Below are positions 1-5,146 of a stretch of 5,146 nucleotides of DNA, one piece after another. The notes under the pieces were generated by a model. It was not told the origin of the DNA. It did not search any database and worked only from the letters and a program-made list of their open reading frames with translations. Source of the stretch: Planctomycetota bacterium (lineage in GTDB: Bacteria > Planctomycetota > Brocadiia > SM23-32); NCBI GenBank assembly GCA_018334735.1, contig JAGXLK010000251.1, positions 1-5,146 on the forward strand. The letters run 5' to 3'. Within the stretch, counting starts at the first letter, position 1. Every line of letters starts with the position of its first letter. The translations under genes and the position numbers were made by a program.

Positions 1-13
1 GGTGTTTTTGAAG

Positions 14-20
14 AAGGAGG
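14..20 (+). promoter_or_regulatory. Strong Shine-Dalgarno sequence of the first pseudopilin gene
   Basis: The sequence AAGGAGG is a near-complete match to the anti-Shine-Dalgarno end of 16S rRNA. It sits 8 bases before the ATG at 29. This decides the start: an in-frame GTG at base 2 lies upstream of the site and cannot use it, and the in-frame ATG at 41 is 20 bases away, which is too far. Confidence 0.85.
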
Positions 21-28
21 GGGGAATA

Positions 29-982
29 ATGTGCAGAGAAATGAGTTTTCTCGAATCGGTCAAACAGGCTCCATGGCTGCTCAGTCGAGCCAGGGGAAAG
101 AGGAGGAGCGCTTTTACTCTTATCGAACTGCTCGTTGTCATCGCCATCATCGCTATCCTGGCGGCGATGTTGATGCCGGCCCTGGAACAAGCGCGGGAAG
201 CGGCCCGAAGTGCCTCCTGTATAAGCTGCCAGAGACAGCTGGCACTGACCCTGATGCTTTATTCGCAGGACTTCGATGGTTGGTTTCCGAGATCCAAAAA
301 CAATCCGTGCCCCTCGCCGACTCCTCATAATGGCAAGGGGACAATTTACGCGTGCCCATGGGGGCTGATATTGACCGTGCACGGGTATGTGGAAGCCCCT
401 GTCGATTTTGCCGAGAATTATGTGGAAGTGGGCCAGGTACTGCACAGAAGCGGGATCATAAATTGTCCCAGCATCAAACCCATTCCGCTGAGCGAGGATC
501 TGCATCAATGGCTGCAGACCTACGGCATACGGCATTATTCTGAAAATGTCCACAGCAACGTTTGGAAGGGGGGGCTTGACCCCAGCCATCCGTGGTACGA
601 TCCTTCATGGGACCCTGTCCCGGACCGGATACATGTCTTGCGTTCCCCCAGAAGTACCCGTATTTTTGCCCCCCAGAGAGGGGCCGCCAGCTACCCGGTC
701 GGAACCGAGTGTACAAAGCAATACCCGGGCAGCAAATGGTGGAACCTCGGCAGCTCTTATTATGAAGAATGCGCCGACTTGTCCTACAGAGCCGTTTTCG
801 CCCATGAGGGTGTTGCCTACCGTCCGCATAATGACAAGGGCAATGTCTGGTTCCTTGACGCGCATGTGGAATCTCTGACCCAGGAAGGTATGCAGGAGCT
901 GATTGATGCTCCCGGCGATGGTGATTTTTCTGTGAATTCGAATGACGATGCTTTTGAAAATTCCTGGCCACGTTCTTATTGA
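29..982 (+). CDS. Pseudopilin-like protein, type II secretion/prepilin-type N-terminus with H-X9-DG-like C-terminus
   Basis: This 317-residue protein has a 28-residue basic leader ending RGKRRSA. The prepilin-peptidase recognition segment [19 protein letters not shown] follows at residues 29-47, with the conserved Glu at +5 (E33). The expected cleavage lies between A28 and F29, and the -1 residue is Ala rather than the canonical Gly. After the membrane helix comes a [18 protein letters not shown] stretch (about 64-81), equivalent to the usual C..NLKQIGLAL.MY..D of this family. A CPS motif follows at about residue 146, then a TYGIRHYS stretch in the usual place of TYG.N. Near the end, H267-X9-D277-A-H matches the H-X9-DG signature with Ala replacing Gly. 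Such proteins are inserted in the inner membrane, processed by a PilD/GspO-like peptidase, and thought to form pseudopili or surface fibres. Their individual roles in PVC bacteria are mostly unknown. It is the first gene of a probable three-gene operon, 35 bases before its paralogue. The start at 29 follows from the strong ribosome binding site. Confidence 0.9.
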   Translation: MCREMSFLESVKQAPWLLSRARGKRRSAFTLIELLVVIAIIAILAAMLMPALEQAREAARSASCISCQRQLALTLMLYSQDFDGWFPRSKNNPCPSPTPHNGKGTIYACPWGLILTVHGYVEAPVDFAENYVEVGQVLHRSGIINCPSIKPIPLSEDLHQWLQTYGIRHYSENVHSNVWKGGLDPSHPWYDPSWDPVPDRIHVLRSPRSTRIFAPQRGAASYPVGTECTKQYPGSKWWNLGSSYYEECADLSYRAVFAHEGVAYRPHNDKGNVWFLDAHVESLTQEGMQELIDAPGDGDFSVNSNDDAFENSWPRSY

Positions 983-989
983 ACTTTTC

Positions 990-1005
990 CGGGCTTTAAA
1001 GCCCG
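990..1005. repeat. Perfect 16-base palindrome between the two pseudopilin genes
   Basis: CGGGCTTTAAAGCCCG reads identically on both strands. As RNA it can form a stem of at least 5 GC-rich pairs closing a UUUAAA loop. It lies 8 bases after the stop of the first pseudopilin gene, and its last base is the first base of the GAAGG ribosome binding site of the second. No T-run follows it on either strand, so it is not a classical intrinsic terminator. It could be an mRNA-stabilising or translation-modulating hairpin, or a protein-binding site. The role is inference. Confidence 0.5.
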
Positions 1006-1009
1006 AAGG
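1005..1009 (+). promoter_or_regulatory. Ribosome binding site supporting a TTG start
   Basis: GAAGG stands 8 bases before the TTG at 1018, normal spacing for a Shine-Dalgarno sequence. It supports TTG as the start of the second pseudopilin gene. There is an in-frame stop at 997-999, and no other plausible start precedes the membrane segment. The site adjoins the 3' arm of the palindrome at 990-1005. Confidence 0.6.
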
Positions 1010-1017
1010 CAAAAAAA

Positions 1018-1764
1018 TTGCTAATCCCAGTTAACCGTCATAAATCTGCATTTACCCTTATTGAACTCCTGGTCGTCATAGCTATTATCTCCATCCTGGC
1101 GGCCATGTTGATGCCGGCTCTGGAACGCGCCCGAAACATTGCTATGCAGACGAGCTGTCTCAACAAGGAGAAACAAATCGGGTTGGCTCTTGCTATGTAT
1201 CACAACGACTGGAATGAGTATACGCCTCTCCCTCTCTACAGGGATACCAGCGCGACCCCCAGCCAATGGAATCCGTGGGACCTGGTTCTGGCCTACCATT
1301 ACCTGGGTGTGGATCGCAGCGAATCTTGGTGGTTCCCCAAAGCCCGGAACGACAGATGGCGCCCGGACGTGATGCACTGTCAGCAAATTGTGGGTAGCCA
1401 GTGGTGGCGCGGAACCTATGCGCTCAACAGAATGGCTGTTGGATGGTGGTGCAATTCGACCCGACCGTATTCGGAGTTCCTCAAAGATGGCCGCGATTGC
1501 GGGGGTGGTCCCGGCGATCTGGCCCTCGTGTTCGAAGCCTACAGACAACAGGTGACAAATTACAACTGGAACTATATCCAGGGAAATTTCGAACACCGAC
1601 ATCCGGAAGGTCTTGAAATTGGCTCCGGACAAAATATCCTGTTCGCCGATTTCCACGCCGAATACAAGAAAGCCGACCCCACCGCCACTGCCATCGGCGG
1701 AGGGATGGGTGGTGTCTGTGTCTGGCACACTTACGACGTCGTCTACGGACAATACGGGCATTGA
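1018..1764 (+). CDS. Second pseudopilin-like protein, prepilin-type N-terminus
   Basis: This 248-residue protein starts at TTG, with a short 11-residue leader ([11 protein letters not shown]) before [19 protein letters not shown] at residues 12-30. E16 is the conserved +5 Glu, and the -1 residue is again Ala. [19 protein letters not shown] (47-64) is the standard post-helix segment of the family. H120-C121 stands where the CP motif usually lies, and TYALN at about 133-137 is the TYG.N equivalent. Near the C-terminus, [11 protein letters not shown] (206-216) corresponds to the NVLFADGHV end of the H-X9-DG signature. The nearest preceding His is 15 residues away, not 9, and Gly is replaced by Phe. 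The protein is rich in Trp. It is paralogous to the upstream gene: DNA at 1093-1125 is nearly identical to 155-187. It probably shares the operon and membrane or surface location. Its exact function is unknown. TTG is the only usable start that keeps the leader. Confidence 0.87.
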   Translation: MLIPVNRHKSAFTLIELLVVIAIISILAAMLMPALERARNIAMQTSCLNKEKQIGLALAMYHNDWNEYTPLPLYRDTSATPSQWNPWDLVLAYHYLGVDRSESWWFPKARNDRWRPDVMHCQQIVGSQWWRGTYALNRMAVGWWCNSTRPYSEFLKDGRDCGGGPGDLALVFEAYRQQVTNYNWNYIQGNFEHRHPEGLEIGSGQNILFADFHAEYKKADPTATAIGGGMGGVCVWHTYDVVYGQYGH

Positions 1765-1778
1765 TCAGAATGCTTTCA

Positions 1779-1800
1779 TCCCCTCTCACCCTGCGGGGGA
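1779..1800 (+). promoter_or_regulatory. Ribosome binding region of the large secreted protein gene, possibly masked by a hairpin
   Basis: The purine run GGGGGA (1795-1800), 10 bases before the ATG at 1811, is the only Shine-Dalgarno-like element upstream of the gene. UCCCC at 1779-1783 is exactly complementary to GGGGA at 1796-1800, so the mRNA could fold a 5-pair stem with a 12-base loop that hides it. A shorter alternative, CCC-TGC-GGG at 1789-1797, competes with it. The ribosome binding site is reasonable; the masking is inference. Confidence 0.45.
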
Positions 1801-1810
1801 ATAAATCCAG

Positions 1811-4675
1811 ATGAACAGTGCACATGTCAAATTGCCTTTAGGCCGGACTCTATTTACTGGCGCCTGGATTGTACTGTGTTTTGCGTTCCTGATGCCGACC
1901 GCTATCCCCGCGGCTCCGGAGGAGGCAGAACCAGATGTTTTTTACGAAGATTTCACCGGCAAACCGGCCGAAGTTTTTGAAAAAAGAAACCTGCGTTGCA
2001 ACGAGCGCGATCAGAAACACAAAGCCAAGCGACCACAAACGCTGGAATTGATCAAACATGGCGGCCACAGGGTCCTCCACCTGAAAGGTGGATTCCAGAC
2101 TCGCGTCTTTTATCAGGATAAGAAATTTAAAAATTTTGTGCTCGAAACGACCGTTCAGAAGACCAAAGGATCTTACGGTGGTGTCGTCGTGCGCGACCAC
2201 TGGCGTATATACTTTCAGATGAAGGGCTTCCTCTGTCTGAACAGCGACATGCCCGGGCTGGTCGGTGGGCGCCTGTTCAAGTCCGATAAGAATTTTCGCG
2301 GTTATCATAAGCTGAAAGTCGTCTGCGCCGGGCCCTTGCTGCACGCATACGTCGACGGTCAGCACATGTTCACCCGAGAAATCCCCGATAAACCCGGCAA
2401 AGTGGGTTTCTACGCGCACCACGGCGAAGTGTTCTACCGCGACTTCCGCATCGATACGCATGTTGAACCGAGTTTCTTCCTGGCGGTTAAACCGAAAGCT
2501 CCCGAAGACAGTCTGATCTTTCCCCCCGGGGAAGATGTGAAACTGAAATTCGATGTGATTAACAGCTCGCCGCAACCTCAAAAGGTGATGGTCTCGGCAA
2601 TTGTGAAGAGCTGGGCTAACGAGAATCTGAGCGAGAGGGTCCAGAAGACGCTGAAGGCGCCGCGGGGCAGCACCACCATTGAACTTGATACAGGCCAGCT
2701 CCCCGTCGGGTTTCACAAAATCGTGTTCCGGGCAACGCTGAACGGTCAGACGTTCACCGAGGTGAATGATCTGCCGCTGGCCGTTCAAGAGAAAGGCAGC
2801 GCCAATTTTCAGGCGCCGAAGATCCCCGTGGCGGCGTATTCAAAATATTACAATAAAACTACCCCGATCTATTACAACACCTACGCCCATGCGATCGCGC
2901 GGAAGCTCAGAACACATGGTTTCAACGCCATCGTGGCCGATCCATTTTTCACGAAGAAAGGTGTCGAAATCTACCGCAGCTACGGTATCGCAACGATCGC
3001 CCGGTCCGGTTCCATGCTCGATCACCCGGCCGTGATCGGCACTCTCCTTGGGGACGAACCAAAGCCGGGACAGATCGATGAATTGAAGAAAAAATACGAT
3101 GAGATGGCGCAGGCGTCCGGCAAACCCGTCACCACCTGCATGGTGGGGGAAGGAATGGGATTGGGGAGTTCGCACGACCCGGTCCGCATCTGGCGGAGAC
3201 TGGATGCGCGGGTGCGGGCTTTTCGGTGGTACGGAATCAAAAAGAGCTATTACAGCATTCTCCACGACCTGAAATATAAAGGTGTGTTGCCCCTGGCATC
3301 GGTCATGCGAATTGTCGAGGCGTCCGAAGATACGGCCTGGTGGTTCGTCCCGCCGAGTTTCGGGGCCACCCATCACGAAGGCTACTTTCATAATCCGACG
3401 CCGGCCGAAATGCGGGGGCTCATGCACATGGCAATGGCTCACGGATGCGATGGTTTGTTGCTGTGGTGTCTGCAGAGCCACGGACGCTGGCCGGCACTGC
3501 TGGACCAGAAATCATTGCAGCCGCCCGACGGGAAACTCGAAGCGGCTTCCGAAGTGGCTGAGTTAATCAACGGGAACGTGGATATGCTGGCTACCCTTCG
3601 CTACGGCGGATTCCAGATCCGAAACTCGAATCCGATCTACGTCGAAGCCGAACCGCGCAAAACCCACGCGGGGGACAGCTACATCTACGTCGTGAACAAG
3701 GACGCCCGGAATCCCGCCGCCGCCACCATCGCTTTCAAAGAGCGGGGCGATACGGTCCGGGACGTTTTCTCCGGGAAAAAACTGAAGATGAGCAAAAACG
3801 CCGGCGGTTTCCGCGAACTTGATCTGGAACTCTCGCCTTCGGAGGCGATGCTGCTGGACGTGGATGTGCCGGTGCCCGAGCCGAAGCCGGTCAAAGCGCC
3901 GGCTGGCCGCGCCACTGCCGATCCGGAGCTGGTTGCGACGGTTCAGGAGAGGATCGACAAGTCCGGCGTGGCGGTCCTGAGCGTTGAGATGGCCGAAAAA
4001 CCATGCGTGCCGGGGGATGCGATCGGACTCTCCCGCGCGGATGACCTGCGGAATGTCTGGGAGAAAAGTGAGGAGACCCCCCGTTGTTTCAGCTGGTCGG
4101 GTCTTCTGCACGAACGGACGCGGGAAGGTTACCTCGGACTGGCTCCGGCGCTGAGGTTGGCCGATGCGGCCGGGAAGGGACAATACTGGACCCTGTATCC
4201 GGCGCTCGGTGGGACGGAAGCCTCGCCCGGAGAACTGCGAGCGATGCTGCATCTGGCCCTGGCGTATGGGAGCCGCGCCGTGCTGGTGCCCGACACGGCA
4301 GTAGCGCAGCTCCAGACGGTGGTCTCTGAGGTATCCGAAAAAGTGGGGCCTCATGGGGAATTCGTTGCCTCGCTTCATCATGCGGGACTGGATATCCGCT
4401 GCAAGAATGCAAGGATCGTGCCGATACCCCGTCAGGCGGGCAAGAAAGGTCCGCTGTGCGTCTACGCGGTGAACATGGATACGGAGAAGCGGGCGGAGGG
4501 GAGACTGTTGTTGTGGGACGGGGTCTGGGACTGGACGGAAGCGCGGGAGGTGTATGCGGGGGAGGATCTTGAGGTGAAGCCGCGGGATGCGGAGGGTTAT
4601 TTGAGCGTGGCGATCACGCTGAGGCCGGGGGAAGGCCGACTCATCAGGACCGATGCCAGGGTTAACAGGAAATGA
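1811..4675 (+). CDS. Secreted multidomain glycoside-hydrolase-like protein with ConA-like domain and duplicated half TIM barrel
   Basis: This 954-residue protein is exported. It has a signal peptide (hydrophobic LFTGAWIVLCFAFLMPTAIPA, cleavage probably after A34 or A35). Residues about 42-218 form a concanavalin A/LamG or DUF1080-like jelly roll, with FYEDF at the start and AYVDGQHMF and KVGFYAHHGEVFYRDFRID at the end. Residues about 222-327 look like an Ig-like beta domain. Residues about 338-590 resemble a TIM-barrel glycoside hydrolase: RKLRTHGFNAIV, YGIATIARSG, then TLLGDEP with candidate acid E416, and later MRGLMHMAMAHGCDGLLLW. A beta domain (592-685) follows. After a Pro-rich linker (686-703), residues about 704-948 repeat the second half of the barrel plus the beta domain in diverged form, without a GDEP motif. 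It probably binds and cleaves a polysaccharide outside the cytoplasm. I cannot assign a numbered GH family or substrate, and the catalytic nucleophile is not identified. It lies 46 bases after the second pseudopilin gene, probably in the same operon. ATG 1811 is chosen because it gives a complete signal peptide. Confidence 0.85.
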   Translation: MNSAHVKLPLGRTLFTGAWIVLCFAFLMPTAIPAAPEEAEPDVFYEDFTGKPAEVFEKRNLRCNERDQKHKAKRPQTLELIKHGGHRVLHLKGGFQTRVFYQDKKFKNFVLETTVQKTKGSYGGVVVRDHWRIYFQMKGFLCLNSDMPGLVGGRLFKSDKNFRGYHKLKVVCAGPLLHAYVDGQHMFTREIPDKPGKVGFYAHHGEVFYRDFRIDTHVEPSFFLAVKPKAPEDSLIFPPGEDVKLKFDVINSSPQPQKVMVSAIVKSWANENLSERVQKTLKAPRGSTTIELDTGQLPVGFHKIVFRATLNGQTFTEVNDLPLAVQEKGSANFQAPKIPVAAYSKYYNKTTPIYYNTYAHAIARKLRTHGFNAIVADPFFTKKGVEIYRSYGIATIARSGSMLDHPAVIGTLLGDEPKPGQIDELKKKYDEMAQASGKPVTTCMVGEGMGLGSSHDPVRIWRRLDARVRAFRWYGIKKSYYSILHDLKYKGVLPLASVMRIVEASEDTAWWFVPPSFGATHHEGYFHNPTPAEMRGLMHMAMAHGCDGLLLWCLQSHGRWPALLDQKSLQPPDGKLEAASEVAELINGNVDMLATLRYGGFQIRNSNPIYVEAEPRKTHAGDSYIYVVNKDARNPAAATIAFKERGDTVRDVFSGKKLKMSKNAGGFRELDLELSPSEAMLLDVDVPVPEPKPVKAPAGRATADPELVATVQERIDKSGVAVLSVEMAEKPCVPGDAIGLSRADDLRNVWEKSEETPRCFSWSGLLHERTREGYLGLAPALRLADAAGKGQYWTLYPALGGTEASPGELRAMLHLALAYGSRAVLVPDTAVAQLQTVVSEVSEKVGPHGEFVASLHHAGLDIRCKNARIVPIPRQAGKKGPLCVYAVNMDTEKRAEGRLLLWDGVWDWTEAREVYAGEDLEVKPRDAEGYLSVAITLRPGEGRLIRTDARVNRK
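3062..3865 (+). repeat. Internal protein repeat, copy A (half TIM barrel plus beta domain)
   Basis: Residues about 418-685 of the large protein form the first copy of a diverged internal duplication. The clearest part starts near residue 477. Residues matching copy B in register include L484, H485, G491, L495, A496, R500, A504, W511, P515 and G518 (offset 282). They continue with P531, E533, R535, H539, A541, A543 and G545 (offset 275). Next come S580, E581, V582, E584, A594, L596, G600, I603, R604, N607, Y626, V628, N629 and D631 (offset 259). The last are G666, L674, P676, E678, L681 and D685 (offset 263). This copy belongs to the complete barrel that carries GDEP. Confidence 0.8.
3866..3919 (+). 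other. Proline-rich interdomain linker coding segment
   Basis: Residues 686-703 of the large protein (VPVPEPKPVKAPAGRATA) are dense in Pro, Ala, Val and Lys. This is typical of an extended linker between folded domains. The segment lies exactly between the two copies of the internal duplication, which supports treating them as separate units. Confidence 0.7.
3920..4654 (+). repeat. Internal protein repeat, copy B (diverged half barrel without GDEP)
   Basis: Residues about 704-948 align with copy A from the segment just after GDEP to the end of the beta domain. L766, H767, G773, L777, A778, R782, A786, W793, P797, G800, P806, E808, R810, H814 and G820 are shared. So are S839, E840, V841, E843, A853, L855, G859, I862, R863, N866, Y885, V887, N888, D890, G929, L937, P939, E941, L944 and D948. 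Alignment before residue 760 is weaker. No counterpart of residues 338-417 is present, and P827 replaces the Trp at the end of the last barrel strand. This copy is probably structural, binding, or a pseudo-catalytic remnant. Confidence 0.78.
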
Positions 4676-4691
4676 AGCGGACAGGCAACGG

Positions 4692-4708
4692 CAAATCAAG
4701 TTGATTTG
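4692..4708. terminator. Short inverted repeat at the convergent gene ends, weak terminator candidate
   Basis: CAAATCA-AGT-TGATTTG is a perfect 7-pair inverted repeat with a 3-base centre, starting 17 bases after the stop of the large gene and covering the stop codon of the opposite-strand gene. It is AT-rich and therefore weak. On the plus strand a run of seven T follows at 4724-4730, 15 bases after the stem, further than in a standard intrinsic terminator. No T-run follows on the minus strand. It may help end transcription of the operon, but this is tentative. Confidence 0.3.
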
Positions 4709-5146
4709 GTTACGTGCGAACTGTTTTTTTCGTCTACGATAGGTTTCATAATACTCACGAAGCGCTGGGCTCTTTCATATGATCCTGCCGAATTCCAGTC
4801 GCGAGGATTCCAGATATAATCTGCCGCTGTCGCGAAATATTCCAATGATTCTTTGCTGAAGTTCTCGGGCATCGTATTGTAACCGCTGGAGAAACCGGCA
4901 TTGAAATGGATGCCCTCAAAGAGTTCATTTAACTCTACGGGCAGGAATTCGCCCTCAAAGACGCGGGCCTCAGCCATCCCCTCTATCGGTCGCGAGAAAG
5001 ATTTGTCAACTTCCCGCGAGACCCGGTTGACCCACAGGAAAGGTCGTCTTCCCGCTTTTTGGGTCCACTCTTCAACATCTTCGACGCTCAAAAGGCGATT
5101 GAATGAGAACTGATGTACCCGTCCAAAGGGGGCAGACCTTCTCAGG
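4696..5146 (-). CDS. C-terminal part of a GH84-like beta-N-acetylglucosaminidase (5' end outside window)
   Basis: The minus-strand frame is open from the window edge to the TGA at 4698-4696, giving about 150 residues. A TTG at 5091-5089 is in frame, but the frame continues upstream without a stop and with sensible protein (VHQFSFNRLLSVEDVEEW), so this is a truncated gene and not a short one. Recognisable elements, in order, are LLSVEDVEEWTQKAGRRPFLWVN, resembling the GH84 stretch ending in GR.PL.W.N; FEGIHFNAGFSSG, where GH84 enzymes have a GF..NP strand; and SLEYFATAADYIWNP, resembling the GH84 KIALY.VADY.WNP segment. GH84 enzymes remove beta-linked N-acetylglucosamine by substrate-assisted catalysis. 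Their paired catalytic Asp residues would lie upstream, outside the window, so activity cannot be judged. The protein ends about 35 residues after WNP, so it has little beyond the catalytic domain on this side. It converges on the large secreted gene, 20 bases apart, and fits a glycan-degradation locus. Another TIM-barrel hexosaminidase-like family remains possible. Confidence 0.6.
   Translation of the reverse strand, partial: LRRSAPFGRVHQFSFNRLLSVEDVEEWTQKAGRRPFLWVNRVSREVDKSFSRPIEGMAEARVFEGEFLPVELNELFEGIHFNAGFSSGYNTMPENFSKESLEYFATAADYIWNPRDWNSAGSYERAQRFVSIMKPIVDEKNSSHVTKST

Noticed and set aside
2..28. GTG at base 2 as the start of the first gene
   Set aside because: It lies upstream of the AAGGAGG site that is correctly spaced for the ATG at 29, and the extra residues would encode the Shine-Dalgarno region itself.
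990..1010. GC-rich palindrome as an intrinsic terminator between the two pseudopilin genes
   Set aside because: No T-run follows on either strand; the plus strand continues with an A-run and the start of the next gene.
1021..1761. Minus-strand open frame opposite the second pseudopilin gene
   Set aside because: The plus-strand protein has a clear prepilin signature; the antisense product has no motif and mirrors it in the complementary codon frame.
1850..2788. Minus-strand open frame opposite the N-terminal domains of the large protein
   Set aside because: No convincing start context or recognisable domain; the sense strand encodes a signal peptide and a jelly-roll domain here.
3563..4699. 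Long open frame on the minus strand opposite the large gene (about 378 codons)
   Set aside because: Its translation is rich in Arg, Pro and His with no recognisable motif, as expected of a shadow opposite a GC-rich gene with strong domain evidence.
4724..4730. Run of seven T as a clear rho-independent terminator for the operon
   Set aside because: The only preceding stem is AT-rich and 15 bases away; the run lies inside the opposite gene, where its complement encodes Glu-Lys-Asn. Kept only as a weak candidate.
1..5146. CRISPR array, tRNA, rRNA, insertion sequence, attachment site or transposon ends
   Set aside because: No regularly spaced direct repeats, cloverleaf-like sequences, transposase motifs or terminal inverted repeats were seen; nearly all bases are coding.

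Overview
The window most likely comes from a bacterium of the PVC superphylum, with Lentisphaerota (Victivallales-like) or Kiritimatiellota favoured over Planctomycetota or Verrucomicrobiota. The main reason is a tandem pair of pseudopilin-like genes. Both carry the near-invariant [14 protein letters not shown] segment, the [10 protein letters not shown] continuation and a degenerate form of the C-terminal H-X9-DG region. Paralogues of this kind are very abundant in those genomes. No taxonomic marker gene is present, so this is an inference.

Layout: bases 29-982 and 1018-1764 encode two paralogous secreted or cell-surface pseudopilin-like proteins, 35 bases apart. After another 46 bases, 1811-4675 encodes a 954-residue secreted multidomain protein. 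It has a signal peptide, a concanavalin A/LamG-like jelly roll, an Ig-like beta domain, a TIM-barrel glycoside-hydrolase-like domain and a C-terminal part. The three genes share a strand and are tightly spaced, so they probably form one operon whose promoter lies upstream of the window. On the opposite strand, converging with a 20-base gap, bases 4696-5146 hold the 3' part of a gene. Its product resembles the end of a family GH84 (beta-N-acetylglucosaminidase/O-GlcNAcase type) catalytic domain, and its 5' end lies outside the window.

Together this looks like part of a glycan-degradation locus: surface pseudopilin-type proteins next to exported glycoside-hydrolase-like proteins. The substrate cannot be read from the sequence.

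The most notable observation is an unannotated internal duplication in the 954-residue protein. The second half of its TIM barrel plus the following beta domain (about residues 418-685) is repeated in strongly diverged form at about residues 704-948, after a proline-rich linker. The second copy lacks the front half of the barrel, including the GDEP acidic motif. The other signals are small: a perfect 16-base palindrome touching the ribosome binding site of a TTG-start gene, a possible ribosome-binding-site-masking hairpin before the large gene, and a short inverted repeat at the convergent gene ends. I see no RNA genes, CRISPR arrays, insertion sequences or attachment sites.
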